From Coniferiporia sulphurascens (taxonomy: Eukaryota; Basidiomycota; Agaricomycetes; Hymenochaetales; Hymenochaetaceae): a stretch of DNA of 64,000 nucleotides. The stretch is from assembly GCA_002794785.1 (NCBI GenBank), contig NBBA01000013.1, positions 1,178,001 to 1,242,000 on the forward strand, read 5' to 3'. Under the pieces are notes generated by a model, which saw only the letters and a list, made by a program, of their open reading frames with translations, had not been told where the DNA came from and did not search any database. This document shows positions 20,220 through 32,268 of this stretch, in pieces (positions within the stretch are counted from its first letter, which is position 1; each line of letters starts with the position of its first letter). The position numbers and the translations under genes were made by a program.

Positions 20220-22100
20220 ACTTTGAACTTTCGTGCCACTTTTAGCGAGCCTTGCGATCCCAAGCGACGAGAAAACACCATTCTAACGTTAACGAGACCC
20301 CGCAGGTATGTAAGTCTCAGGTCACAAAAGGCGTCTACGAATGGCTTCCATCAGTCCACCCGCACTACCCCATAATTCAATCTGGTGTTTCCGAGGAGCT
20401 TCTCGCCACACTGAACGTTTCACCACGGACTTGGAGATCTCGCTGTTATTGCAATTGGAGTCTATCTTTGGGGAACTCTGGTCTTGTCTTCGAGAGCGCT
20501 TCCCTGTGGACTGACGCTCGCTTGGGCCTCAACGCTACTGCACGCCGTTCTCGCCGTTGGAAGTGGAGGAGACCGCCTTTCAATTACACAGAGACGATCT
20601 GCCCCCCTTGCGCGGATTTATAAATAACGGCAGGGCCCTATATGAAGATGCAAGCGGAAGTGCTTCCTTCAAATGGAGCGCCTACACAGAAAGCGCTGGA
20701 CTAAACGCCGTTATCATCTCCGGCCCGTTCGCTTGACATCTCCCTGCGCCACAGGGGAGTAGAGGGTCAGGACGTACGTATCGCCCAAACTCCCCGCTCA
20801 TCCCCCCTTGCGGCTTGTCACCCCTCTGGCGGGCCAGGGATTCACAGCGAGCTAGACGTACTCGCCTACCGCACACACATGTGGCCTTCAATGGTTCTAG
20901 ACCCGTCAAGCATACGCCCCTACGCCGGCGAGGATGTTAACTCCGTGGACGAAATGAAGCCTTTAACCAACGCAGCGGAACGCCTTCGAGCGCGCCCGGT
21001 CCGCTCGAGCTGCACGTTGGTCGGAAACAGAACTGACGAGCATTCAATTTGCTCTATCCGGGAGCACTTGTCAATTTGACAAACAGTTCTCATATTTCAT
21101 TGATTAGGGGCACACCTGATCGAACTTGGCGTTCTTTCGCTCGTCATTTGACGCCATCTCTTCCAGGACTTGATATGGTGGACCACGCTTGCTTGCGAGA
21201 CGCTAGTCTGCTCCTAGATGGAATTTGAGTTTATGATGGTTTTCCGCCTGGAAATACGTCATGTCCCCTGATCTGGTTGAGACCACACGATTTCCAACGA
21301 CCTATACGCCTCGCTTAACTTGTAGAACCCGGCTCGAGTTGAAAGCGTCACTATCGTACTGTTATGGCTCTACCACTGCTGCTGCTGCTGCTGCTGCTGC
21401 TGTCGCTGTGATTTTGGCCTTGGTTTATTTTTACTTCAATCCTTGCTTCCTTTCCCGGGGCGTCGGACGCTCCGGTCGGCTCTTGTGATCACCCCTCTCC
21501 TCCCATTCTACCGCCGGGCGGACGTCTCTCCCCGGTGCACCAAGAGGGACTTGATAAGCACGCCCGCACACGAGGCAGCATAGTCCATGTATTCTTGGCT
21601 TCCACAATCGTCGGATTCTCGAATATCGTGTCTCCATGCCTCGTATTGACATCCCCTGTCTTCTGAATGCGCTTCTTGTCTCCGGCTAGCCGCCGCTGCG
21701 CGAGGTCGCGGGACGTTTTTCTACTTCCTCTTGCTGGCTGGAGACCGGTCCTGATTGGGAGCACCACAGCCCCTTAGAAGGCCCCCGAGAAGCACAATGC
21801 GCGAACGTGACTTGCATGCTATCTCTTATATGGTGATCTACAGAATTTAGGAGGCGAGAAGACGCGGAAAGAATGGGACTTGCATACATCATCTGTGCGG
21901 GGTCGCGTGTCGCAGGATGGTCGCGGGGGAGGAGGATGGCAAAGATGCTACCGAGGATAGACCTATCTGTACGTTTACGAACGGAGCGGGTGGGGGCCAT
22001 CTCGCATCTATTCGACTTCGCGGCTTCATGTTTGGGCTTCGGGTTGCCATGCTTGCGAACCGAGGTGGAGAGGAGAGCGTTCTGGCGCCCATGCCAAGGC
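20220..22100 (+). other. Unassigned coding-like remnants with a CTG microsatellite
   Basis: I do not recognise a gene. On the plus strand there are coding-like patches broken by stops: VCKSQVTKGVYEWLPSVHP near 20310, LEISLLLQLESIFGELWSCL near 20430, GFINNGRALYEDASGSASF near 20610. Splicing did not join them into one frame. (CTG)9 lies at 21376-21402 and would encode a leucine run if translated. The pattern suggests a decayed protein gene or an old transposon. The opposing frames at 21686-22216 show no domain. Confidence 0.25.
21376..21402. repeat. CTG trinucleotide microsatellite
   Basis: Nine uninterrupted CTG units followed by TCGCTG. It lies within unassigned coding-like remnants and would encode a leucine run in one frame. 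Confidence 0.85.
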
Positions 22101-22828
22101 AAGACACCTTCCCTGTGCGTCTGGAAGCTGGAAGCCTGCGATTGCGGGGGGCGGTCCGCAGTAGCGCCCGCTCCAAATCGGTTGGGGCGCTGAGGGGGGC
22201 ACGCGCGTGAGCACAAGCAAAGCCTGGATGTCTTTCACATTGTATAGACTCGGATGGGGAGAGAAAAAGAATATGGGGTACGTGATAAAAAGGCGAAATT
22301 ACGTGTAGGTTTTGAAGTGTGAGATTTTTTGCGGGAGGAAATTTGTAGTGGTACGGTACTACCCTGGCCGTTTGTTGTGCTGTGCCCGCGATAGTCCTCA
22401 TGGCGCCGACGGATGCTCCCGCCCCGAAAAGGTGAGGCAAATACTTATGTCATGATGTGATGAGGCACGTGCGCACTCGGCTTATTAGAAAAAAATTTGC
22501 TCGGATTTGAACTCGCAAGATGCAAAACGGCAGGGGAATTCTCGCGCCGCCAGGGACAAGTTAGGCTTGCGCCGTAAGGGGGGTGAGATGGGCAGAAAGA
22601 AGATGCGATACGGAGAGAGGAAGTGGCCGGAGTGTATGAAGAGCTGGGAGAGGGCGGGCCGCGCGGAGAGGGGGAGGCGGGGGCGTCGGACCGGGCACCA
22701 AGGGGTCGTCTTTCCCGTTCTTCGCTCCTGCTCAAATATAAGCATGGTCGCGCATGACTGTCCCCTTCTGAACCGCCCTCCCTGTCCATCCCCTCCTCCT
22801 CCCCTACCGCGCAGAAACAGACTCGCCA
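22101..22828. other. Upstream region of the aldolase gene
   Basis: No gene is supported. The C/T-rich stretch just before 22829 (CCCTGTCCATCCCCTCCTCC, near 22780-22806) is typical of fungal promoters and 5' UTRs. Long opposing frames here are compositional. Confidence 0.45.
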
Positions 22829-24220
22829 ATGTCTACTAACGGGCACACTAACGGTCACCACGTCGCCAATGGCCACGCCCACCGCGGTCTCAAGGCTGGC
22901 ATCTACGCCCCTATACCCACATTCTTCCTCCCCGACTCGGAAGACCTCGGTCCGTCCACGCACCTCCTCCCCTTGGGTCCAGCTGACCGAACACGTCCTC
23001 CCTCCAGACATCCCCTCCTTCGAGGCCCACGTCGTGCGCGTCGCACAAGCAGGCGTCGGGCCCCTCCTCAGCGGCTCGATGGGCGAGGCGCACCACCTCT
23101 CTCACGCAGAGCGCAGCACGCTCATCCGCTCCGCGCGTGCGGCGCTCGACGGCGTCGGGCTCACGGAGACGCCTATCATCGCGGGCATCGGCGGGGGCGC
23201 GACGCGCGAAGTCGTCGAGCTCGCCAAGGAGGCCGCTGACGCTGGTGCGGACGCGACGATCGCGATCCTCAGTGGATATTATGCTGGTGCGTTGGGCGGC
23301 GATCGCCGGGCGCTGAAGGCGTTCTGGACGGAGGTTGCGGAGAAGAGCCCGTTGCCTGTAATCATTTACAACTGTACGTGCGCCTTTCGTCGATATCCCC
23401 CCCCCCCCCCCCCCCAACTCTCACGTACCCTAATGCCCCCACCTTTCACAGTCCCTGGTGCTGCTAGCGGAATCGATGTGGACTCGGAGGTAATCACCGA
23501 ACTGGCCAGTGAATGCCCGAACCTCGCTGGTGTTAAATTAACGTACGCCCCCCCCTCTCGCCTAAACAGTTTACTCGCGCATATTCCCAACTGACTGCTG
23601 ACTGAATATATGAATCCCCGTACCGCTCCCTATGCATTACTCCGTGTGCCTAGATGCGGCAACGTCGGCAAGCTCACGCGCATCTGCGCGACTGTGTCCG
23701 AGGCGTCGTTCGCCGAAACGTACCCGCGCAAAGACACCGCGTTCCCCTTCCTTGTACTCGGCGGCTTCGTGGACTTCCTCCTCGTTTCTGCGTTCATGAA
23801 CGCACACGGTGCGATCACAGGGCTCGGAAACGTCGCTCCTGTACGTCGTGATATATTTATATAATAAATACCACCGCCCGTGCCTACTGCTTACCCCCCC
23901 TTTTTTCCCCCCTATTCCCCATCTTATCGATGTAGCATACACTCGCGCGTTTGTACGAATTGAGCGTCGCCGCGGTGTCCTCCCCCGCACAGCTGCCCGA
24001 GGCTCAGCGTCTGCAGGGCATCGTCGCACGTGCGGACGCGACGATCGCAAAGTACGGGATAGCGGGGACGAAATACATACTGGAGAAGCTATACGGGTAC
24101 GGCGGGGCACCGCGTCGGCCGCTGCTGCCGACGGAGCCGGAGGTGGGCGAGCGGCTGTGGGCGCACCCTGACACACGCGCGCTCGTGGCGGTCGAGCGCG
24201 AGCTTAGTGGGAAGTTGTGA
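22829..24220 (+). CDS. Dihydrodipicolinate synthase-family aldolase
   Basis: Class I (Schiff-base) aldolase of the DHDPS/N-acetylneuraminate lyase family. Fungal members act on 2-keto-3-deoxy sugar acids or 4-hydroxy-2-oxoglutarate; the exact substrate is unclear. Exons: 22829-22949, 23008-23373, 23452-23542, 23654-23840, 23936-24220. Key features are GSMGEAHHLS (the pyruvate-binding GTTGE-like loop), IIYNFPGAASGID with the catalytic Tyr (split by intron 2), and AGVKLT with the Schiff-base Lys at the end of exon 3. The ATG at 22829 is followed by a His/Asn/Gly-rich leader (NGHTNGHHVANGHAH) before LKAGIYAPIPTFF, where the barrel begins. Total length, about 350 residues, is a little over the family norm because of the leader. 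Intron 2 contains a 19-nt poly-C tract (23397-23415). It is read away from the repeat-rich interval. Confidence 0.85.
23397..23415. repeat. Poly-C tract in an aldolase intron
   Basis: Nineteen consecutive C lie within intron 2 of the aldolase gene. Length is prone to sequencing error and slippage. Confidence 0.9.
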
Positions 24221-26171
24221 CTCCCTGCGGCGGCAGTGTCGGCATCGGCGTCGGCGTCGGTGCGCCGCGGGCGTGGGCCTGGGCACGAGCATGAGCATGA
24301 GCATGAGCGCAAAGGGAGGGTATCTATGTATATTATTTTGGTTTCGCGGGACTGGATTTTGGGTCTCTGGAGGCGGTGGGTTAGGTTAGTGGGGATTTGA
24401 ACGGCTAGGACCGCCTAGAGCGGGTACGGGTACGGGACACGCTAGAGTTTTGTGTGTGGAGAGGTGGAGCGGGGATACGATATCGTCCACCCAGTTCGCG
24501 GAGATCGAAAAAAAAACCCATACTTAAGCTTGTCGAGTGTAGCATCAATATCAATATTAATCCCGATCCCGATGTCGAGGTACGACTTTTGAGAATGACT
24601 TGAGGGTAGGCTCCGTTAAATAGTGGGGATAATGAAAGAAGTCTTTAATCGCTACGTTTCATCGCCTAGGGTTCTCGATCCAGTTTGAGTCTGTGATTTC
24701 ACCGGGGGAATCGAAGACTAGTCTCTGGCTTTCTTCCTCCGTCTTATACACAGCTTTAAGCATCTCAGAGGGTGCGCCTAGTGCATCATGATAATCCGCA
24801 TACATGTACAAGTGATGCGTTATGTGACTTTCAAAACGCCTCCCCGCGCTTGTCAGGTACGTACACATCTCCAGCCTGAGCTCACTTATGAAAACCCCAT
24901 CTCGGTGAAAAAAGATGTGGAATTGTTCGTGGTTGCTTTTCAGGAGTTCCAGGAGCGCATCAAGTCTGTAGAAGCCGGCGAGTATTAGTACTAGTGTCCC
25001 GGAGAAAGCACTAGTACTGTCTCTACGCTCGACGTTCGGAGGGAGCGCACGGAACACGTGACCTGTTTAGGGATTGATCAGATTCAGAGACTCAGAGTTG
25101 CATTTCGTTCAGAAGACCACTGGCACTAGCTTCACACAACGCCCGCGCTGAGCACCGTGACGCGAGCGCGTCATCATTGACATTGATTGACGAGGATGCC
25201 AACATAAACGTGCAGGAATGTCGACACGACGGTAATATTAATGGCGCCCGTTATCATCATCATGATGCTTACGGGCGCTGCCAGTGGACGCTTGGTGACG
25301 GTGACACCTATCTTAAAGCAAGAACAACAACTCGTTTCAAGTGTATACGCAGGTCTCAACGGTCTGCGGCGTCACTTCGTGATCCAGCACGGTAAGTTCG
25401 ACTTCGACATTCACACACGCAAAACAAACTGCAAGTCCCCACCGAGGTCATCTCAAGAACCTTGAATTGAGTAAAAATTTTACGCCCAAATCTAAGGCGC
25501 AAGAAACAGCCTTACCAGGGTTTAATTATCTCAACCACAGCTTTCACCCTGCGCGACAGGCCCAGGACTGCAGAAGCGCGTATATACGGATACGGAACAC
25601 CAGTCGAATACAATACGGAAAACGGCATTTACCAGGGGTGTGTGGGGGTGGGGGGGGGGGGTTACGGACTTGCCATTGACGAGCTGAAAAAAAAAAGTAT
25701 CAGGGGAGAAAAGCAGTGGGTTTTTTTGAGTGTGAAGGAGCGACTGGGGGTTTAAGACCGGGGCGTCGGTACGCCGATTTAATAATTGTAGTTAGGCTAC
25801 TTAGCAGCAGCCCGTAGACAGACGCGAACAGAAGGACGGTTACTGACAAGACATACACAACAATCACACAGGCGAAGGTACCGATCAAGCAGTGGACGAT
25901 AAGAGTCATCGCGGGATCGAAGGCCGGTTGTACAAATCAGCAATAAAGAGGGAACATACACAGAAGAAGCAGGAATGGCGACGAAGCGGGGGACAATAGT
26001 GCACACGACCATCTAGCATGAGCTAGCTGGGCCCAATGTAGCGCAAGACGGCATGCCAATAGATAGGCGGACGAGATAGAGGAACACAAGAGCGAGATTG
26101 ACGGAACGGTCTATGATTTGGATATCATCGACTCATTGCGAGTCGGCAGAAGGGCGGCGATACGTTGCCCT
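24221..26171. other. Intergenic with weak membrane-protein-like frames
   Basis: On the minus strand, several hydrophobic frames follow one another: LICTTGLRS and LIGTFACVIVVYVLSVTVLL (25800-26010), VSIMMMITGAINITVVS (25230-25290), then GTLVLILAGFYRLDALLE and FFHRDGVFIS (24880-25010). The order and the RDG motif resemble fungal DUF6533/DUF6534 membrane proteins, but no start or consistent splicing could be found. On the plus strand IYGYGTPVEYNTENGIYQ near 25577-25630 looks coding but is isolated. G-rich tract at about 25637-25660. Confidence 0.3.
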
Positions 26172-27813
26172 TCACATCATCATCGCCATCATGGCGTTCA
26201 TATGGCGTCCCCCGCCGTTCGCCGCGAGAGGCGGCTGCTGCTGAGCACTCCACGTTGACCCAGGTAAACTCAGCGAGAGGCTTGGCTTGCGCCCAAAGGA
26301 AGGCCTACCGTTCGCGCTAACGTTCGCCGAACCCACACCGACTTCATACGGGCCCGGACTTCCACCAGCGCTACTTCCGCCCGTGATACCGTCGGCACTT
26401 CCCACAGAGCTCGCATCATCCATTTCCGAGCCCGAGTACATATGCTGCGCCTGCGCCTGTTGCTGGTGAAGGAAAAACGGGTGTCCGCCAAGCGGTGACC
26501 CCGAGCCTGAGTTCGGTGGCGTGAAATGTCCAGCAGGAAGCTGTTGCGCCCAATGGGGAACTTGCGCCTGCGCTTGTTGCGCCAAAAATATACCAGCATT
26601 AGCCTGGTGAGCTCCCCATGCACCTGCAAGCTTGTCGTGGTTGAGCTGTGCATGCGCTTGAGCAGCGAAGTCCGGATGAACGGGAAGCGCGTGGGAAGCA
26701 CCATGAGGGTGTCCCGAAGGCTCGTACATCGTGTGCACACCAGCTGAGAGTGCAGGATGAGAGGGCATGCTATCGAATGCGAGGGAGCGCGCGAAGCTAA
26801 GCTGCTGTTGCTGTTGCTGACGCTGCTGAACAAGGCCGAGGGAGTTGACTTGACCAGCACCAGTTGCGGCAGGCGCAGAGGCAGGGCCCTTGAAAGCAGG
26901 ATTCATGCGCACAAAGTCATCGTCGCCATCCTCACCAATACCGTCCTCCTCACCATCCTGCATCACGAGCTCGTACGCCCTACGCTCCTCCTCACCCATC
27001 TCACCAAGACCCTCAGCATCCCACCACCTTTCTCCATTACCAGCACCATCCGCCCCTCCGGCACCCTCAATGTCCTGAGGGCTGATAAGGTTCAGGAATT
27101 CCTGAGAGCGCGAGGGTTCCTCAACACGCGGCAATGACGCGCGCGCACGCCATTCGTTCAGCTCACGGCGGAGAGCATCGGACTCGGAGCGAAGGAGGCG
27201 CAACTCGCGTGCAGCCAGAAGACGCGTACGCCGACTCGCATGAATGAGCGCAATCGACGAGTTGACAATCGCGGATTTAGATGGGCGTCGCACCGTCGCG
27301 AGGTTCGGCAAGAGGGCGGCGAGATCCTAATTATACATAAGAATTGAATATTTCTAGAGAAATGTGATTCATACGAGGAAGCGCCCATTAAGCGTCTCGC
27401 GGCGCTGCCTTTCGACAGCATTATGAGTGGCCCGACGTTCGGCAGTGTTGGCACGTCGGCTAGGCTTGCGCTTTGCGGGGCCAGATGTCGCAGTCGCCGT
27501 AGCCAGTGTGGCGCTGCCAGCCGGCGACATCTGTACAAGATGTATTTCAAATATTTTCGCAAACAATAAGTATCGCGGTGGTTTATTCCGGTTATTGTTT
27601 GGCGCAGATGGTGCATATATGAAAACAGATGAGCACCAGGCCAACGTGAAAAGACAAAAAACGCACGCTGGGCTCGCGATCGACAGGCGCCGGAGGCGGA
27701 GTGAATGCGGCAGAGTTCGGGGTGAGCGGAGTCACCAGTGGGTGCGAAGCGGGCGGAGAGCCGGCAGTGGAGCCAGTAGTCGAAGACGGCGTGCTAACTT
27801 CTTGAATCGACAT
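26172..27813 (-). CDS. bHLH transcription factor
   Basis: Nuclear DNA-binding regulator. Exons from the start: 27813-27667 (MSIQEVSTPSSTTGS..., Ser/Thr/Pro-rich), 27530-27375 (basic region and helix 1) and 27326-26172 (loop, helix 2 and tail). The basic region ATHNAVERQRRETLNGRF has the His, Glu and Arg spacing of class B factors that bind CACGTG. Helix 1 ends FLDLAALLPNL across the second intron. Helix 2 is KSAIVNSSIALIHASRRTR and is followed by a leucine-patterned stretch (LRLLRSESDALRRELNEW), so a short zipper is likely. The tail is long and low in complexity: acidic (EDGIGEDGDDDF), then Gln-rich (QQRQQQQQQ) and Ala/His/Gly-rich. The upstream 'start' at 27825 is TTG, so the ATG at 27813 is preferred. 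Targets are unknown. CACGTG boxes occur in the shared VPS10/CHS7 upstream module, but a link is only inferred. Confidence 0.88.
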
Positions 27814-28740
27814 GCTTGTTATCAAAACTACTGAGAATATCTGTTGCTTGTAGCTGGAGGTCGAGTCAAGACCAAATGTAGTAAGATCAGGGGTTCAAAG
27901 TGGGAAAAGACCGGGTCAAAAAGTGATCAAGCCAGTTAATACTGGGATCGGTAAATGCTACAGTTGGAGAGTTGCGTGGTATGTAGAGCGTGCAGAAGGG
28001 TTCGTGGGTTCGCGATAAACTCAGCGGTGACCCAAAATGGAAGCGTAAGGTGGTGGTGGTGGTGGTGGTGATGGGCGGTGGCTGTGTTCTGCGAGCGTGG
28101 GGCAGAGACAAGGTAACGTGGAGGTGGGGGGAAGTGAACAGATCGGGGACACGCGATTGCTCAGCGGAGTCCGGGAGGGCGTTCAGAGGTTCGAAAGGAG
28201 ACCAGTCGACGTGCTGGGGAGAAGGGGAGCGGAGTGCGGGAAGAAGGCGGTGGTATCGGGTGATGTCGTCGGTGTAGAAGATAAGTCGCGAGTGATCTCA
28301 AGCTGACTTTCTCTGAGAAATTGGGGAGGGAGAGGAGTACGTCCGAAGGGAAATAATGAGGGATGGGCGGGAAGTAAGAAGCCGGCAAGGGTCGCGAGAT
28401 CTGCTCGTCGTTGTCGTCGTCGTCGATATCGTCCAAAGGGGTACATGCGCACAGATGATAAGCACTCGTAAAAAATAGCAGGAAATAGGAGAAAAAAAGG
28501 ACGCACTCCAGGCGGTATCCTTGTAACGGTTTAGGGCTTGTCGGAAAGAAGGGAAGCGGACGGAAAGGAGGGAGAGGGAGGGGGAGAGGGGAGCACAGTC
28601 GACGGGCCTCAGAACATGGACGAAGAGGACACGGGGGAAAGACGATCACCAGTCCACTCCCTTGTAATATCGTTCCTCGGCTCTTCCCGCTCGTCTATCT
28701 TTCGTAAGCCTGACATCAAACCCAATTTCCCGCTAAGGCT
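27814..28740. other. Promoter side of the bHLH gene
   Basis: Read on the minus strand this stretch is C/T-rich, as expected for a 5' UTR and promoter. It contains (GGT)7 at 28049-28069. The long minus-strand frame at 28161-28649 is Pro/Ser/Leu-rich low-complexity translation and is not called a gene. Confidence 0.5.
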
Positions 28741-31700
28741 AGGCATTGTATACTTTCTTTAGGAAACTCCTGCTTCTTTTAGCAATGTGGCTGTTACACC
28801 TATCTGCTTTGTCATGTGTTGCGCCCCAAACAGTTGGTGAAAAGTCCCGAGTAGGCCGACCGGCAACTGCCCCACTGCCGAATGCCGAGTGTCCCCAGTC
28901 ACCCTGGATCTGTGCAAGTCGCGACAATCACTGTCAATTTTCCTTCCCATCACTTTACTATCTTTTTTCTTTCTTCCTTTATCTCTTTTTCCTTATCGTA
29001 TCTCTCGCGGCCCGACACCAATATTCTCGCTGGACTGAGCTTCGGCGAAACATAACACGTTCCTACGTAAAATGGAAGGCCTGTCTAATATACTCAGCCA
29101 TTTCCCACTGTCACTTCGAGAAACAGTCCGAGTGGCGTCTGATTGCTTTGGCAGACGTGTTCCCCCTATGTCGGCGCTGGCGATGCCTTGCCATGGCTAA
29201 AAGCAAGAGGAATAGCACTCCCCTAATCCGCATCTTGCCAACGCTTTTTGGCTCTTGGTTGGCCTCCATCAAGGACAGGCGAAGCTCTCAGTTGCCATCT
29301 CTCATAGTACTTGCGTCATGTCGCTTCCGATTTACATTCCCGTCAGCCTGACCCTAGATAACTGCATCGTTTCCCAGCATTTGGGTTTCCCTGCAAATGC
29401 ACTATCTGCAACCTGCACACCTGTACAGTATGTGTTTACTCCGCGGTGGCCTACTCCCAGCGCAACCGACTCATCAATGAATGCACTGCTTCCCGCAGGC
29501 GTTCTTCTCGGCGCAGCCGGCCACGGTATTTACGGTGGTAGCTGTACACTTCAACCGTGTAAACACGCAATTTTTCTTTGATCATTCTGCTCACATCTGA
29601 CGCGATATTTTAAGCGCTAGAGTCAAGTCTCAGTAGTACATTTGCCGGCGCGTCGGCGTATACTTCCCATGATGTGTACGCGTCATCTAGGCTAAAAAAG
29701 AACGATCGAACCCTAAGATATAAATCACATCAAGACAATTGACGACATCATTTTCTACCGCATACCATCAAGTCTCGTCGTGTACGACGTTTCGCTACCA
29801 AACAGACAGCCTCCGGGTCCCACTGGCACCACCTGTGCATCCAGCGCAGAATAGTCTCAGGTGTCTAAAAAGGTGAGGAGGTCTAAAACGGCAAACACCT
29901 ATCACGTGTGAGCAGCCGAAGAATATCTACGCCTGGACCCGGGATCGCCAATATTAATCGAGATTAGTCACATGAATGATGATCACGCACTTCGACCCAG
30001 TGACCACAATCCGGTAGTCTAGCTCTGTGGCGCCGATGCCTGGAGGTTGCCACGTCTCACCGGTGTAACATATAGTCGGTGCCTTGTCTTGCCGGCTTAT
30101 GGTTTTAGACATATCCCCTTCATTCCACAAATCGGATCCGGAGCTGCATTACACTGTATGTTTTACATCATAGGCAGCTTTTCTTTGTGAAAGTCAAGGT
30201 CAGGATTCCTCATGTTTATTTCGGCGTCGTTGGCGTTTCACAATGCGTTCCATGGAGACCGTATATATTCACTTTTGCACCCAGGACACAGGTTCATAAA
30301 TCAAGGGTGATGCGATATGATAATTGACTGTGTCTACTCGCTATGCTGTAAAAACCAATTGTCATGGGCGAGGGCAAGTTATCGTCGAGGGTCAGTAAAG
30401 GTGACATCATCCGAGTCAGTGTGGATGGCACAAGACAAAATGCGGGGGCCATAAACGCAAGGGCCGGGTAAATGACTTGCTTTGAACTGGTCATGGAGAA
30501 AGCTGAAAGAGGTCGGACAATTTGTTTTCGCAGTACCACTGATGGAAAGCATTCATGAGACGAATAAGCAGATGCACTAGAGGGGACGCGGAAACGTGTG
30601 CCCCGCTTACGAGGCAATGGAAGTACGTGGATAACAACAAGTCCGTCTCGACGACTTCCAATATTAATGCTTGCCGGTACCTACAGTATCTCGCAAGTGA
30701 TTCCAAAACCGACGAAAACAAGGTCGCGACGAGCATAGAGTCACGGTGCCAGAAATCATAATACTCTGCTCGGCTGAAACCCTTATACTAGTAGCGCTGT
30801 TATGGTTGTGATGTGTTACATCGGCTATCCGTATTCGTCGGTTCGACAAAATACTAGCGCCACTATCCTGGACCCACATCAGCCAAATTCTGGTCGTAGA
30901 CCAACGCAGGCGTCAAAAGCACGCGACACACAGGGCCAGACAAACTTGAGACAATCCCACACTTACGATTAATATTAATACAATAGAAAAGCAGTGATTT
31001 ACTGTATCTGTGTCATAAGGGTACGTCTTCCGATACATGTATATGCTCCGAAGGTTTACGCTGAAATACGTTCGGTGTATTGTCTGAAGTGTATATTGTA
31101 CTAAAAGATGAAGATTAGTCCCAGTGCGAGTCGCGACGAGGCGTCACGATACCCGCGTAATTCCATAACTTGAAAAAGACACAGGTCCCGCGCGATTTTG
31201 ACCTTGAACTTTTCTAAGCAACTCCAACTCAGAATAGTTTATATGAAGTTATGGACGCGTGGTCGACCACCACTTACCCAAACATGAAAGGAAACTCACT
31301 CATGTCGCAGAGCCTACAATTCCAACGTCCGCAATGTTGTTCACGACACCACAGAATATTCTAGATGCACTTTTTCTGCGCATCACGGGGTCGTCGGACA
31401 ATGTCCTTACTCTGGTGCTTTCTCTGGGGTGATCCAAGCTGGATCGAACCTCTGGGTGATGAAAAGTAGAGATTCAAGACTTTTCTTATAGTGACTCACA
31501 AAGTATCTCCGCCCCGTAAAAATCTGTATATAAAACCGTAAACTCAATAATTTTTCCTAAAATGAAAATGAAAATTTAATTTAGGTATGCACGAGGACAG
31601 GCCAGAAAATAAAAAATCTGATTCTACAGGGCCAAAACACGAAGGAGGCCACTTTTCAGGTCCGTCAATAGATAATTTTCCCTCAATAAATTGCTCTAAA

Positions 31701-32268
31701 ATACTTTAGCATAATCTCTATAATAACAACTTTTAATGCCGAAAATCGATATTGCCGTTGTTGATATACATGTATAAAGGAAACAAAGTGCTAACTTTTC
31801 GCCACAATGACCCTCTTTGGCCTATTTTGGTGAAAAGTCGGCACTCTACTTTCCTGAGTGCTTACGTCACGGATACTAAACCATGTACTTTGATTTTTCT
31901 GAATTCATAAATCTGTAGGCTCAGCTGTCTTCATTTCCTGCCGATAACACATACAAGCTTAGGCTTTACCCAAGTCTCCGAGAGTTTCGAAGCCTTCCAT
32001 GTACCGCATCGCTACGTAATTTTCCAAAGTGCGCAGATGGGGTAAGACGTAATCCGAGTCCGCTGGTGTGATTTTCAGGGACCAAAATTTTGTGGGGTAC
32101 GGTTCCTGGCAAGTGAACCGTGCCTACTTAAAAACTGCTCTTACAGATGGACGGCTTTACTCGCCGCTCGGACCTCTTCCGCCCTGCTGACACGCGTTAA
32201 TTTATAGTTACATGGACTAACACTAGCTTGATTCTTGTGACTACATCGTTTTTACACTAACACTATCC
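28741..32268. other. Gene-poor interval
   Basis: No gene is supported. Plus-strand frames near 28785-29351 (MWLLHLSALSCVAPQTVGE, signal-like at the start) and 29255-29581 have no recognisable domain and could be chance. From about 31500 to 31900 the sequence becomes A/T-rich with no coding signal. The last few hundred bases lie downstream of the minus-strand reductase and probably include its terminator. Confidence 0.4.

Noticed and set aside
21686..22216. 176-codon minus-strand frame
   Set aside because: The opposite strand is open over much of the same stretch, composition is low in complexity, and no motif was recognised.
22490..22530. tRNA-like 3' half on the minus strand (GTTCAAATCC followed by a T run)
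   Set aside because: The T-stem bases do not pair and no acceptor or D-arm could be drawn.
28161..28649. 162-codon minus-strand frame
   Set aside because: Pro/Ser/Leu-rich low-complexity translation of a pyrimidine-rich promoter stretch upstream of the bHLH gene; no domain and no splice logic.
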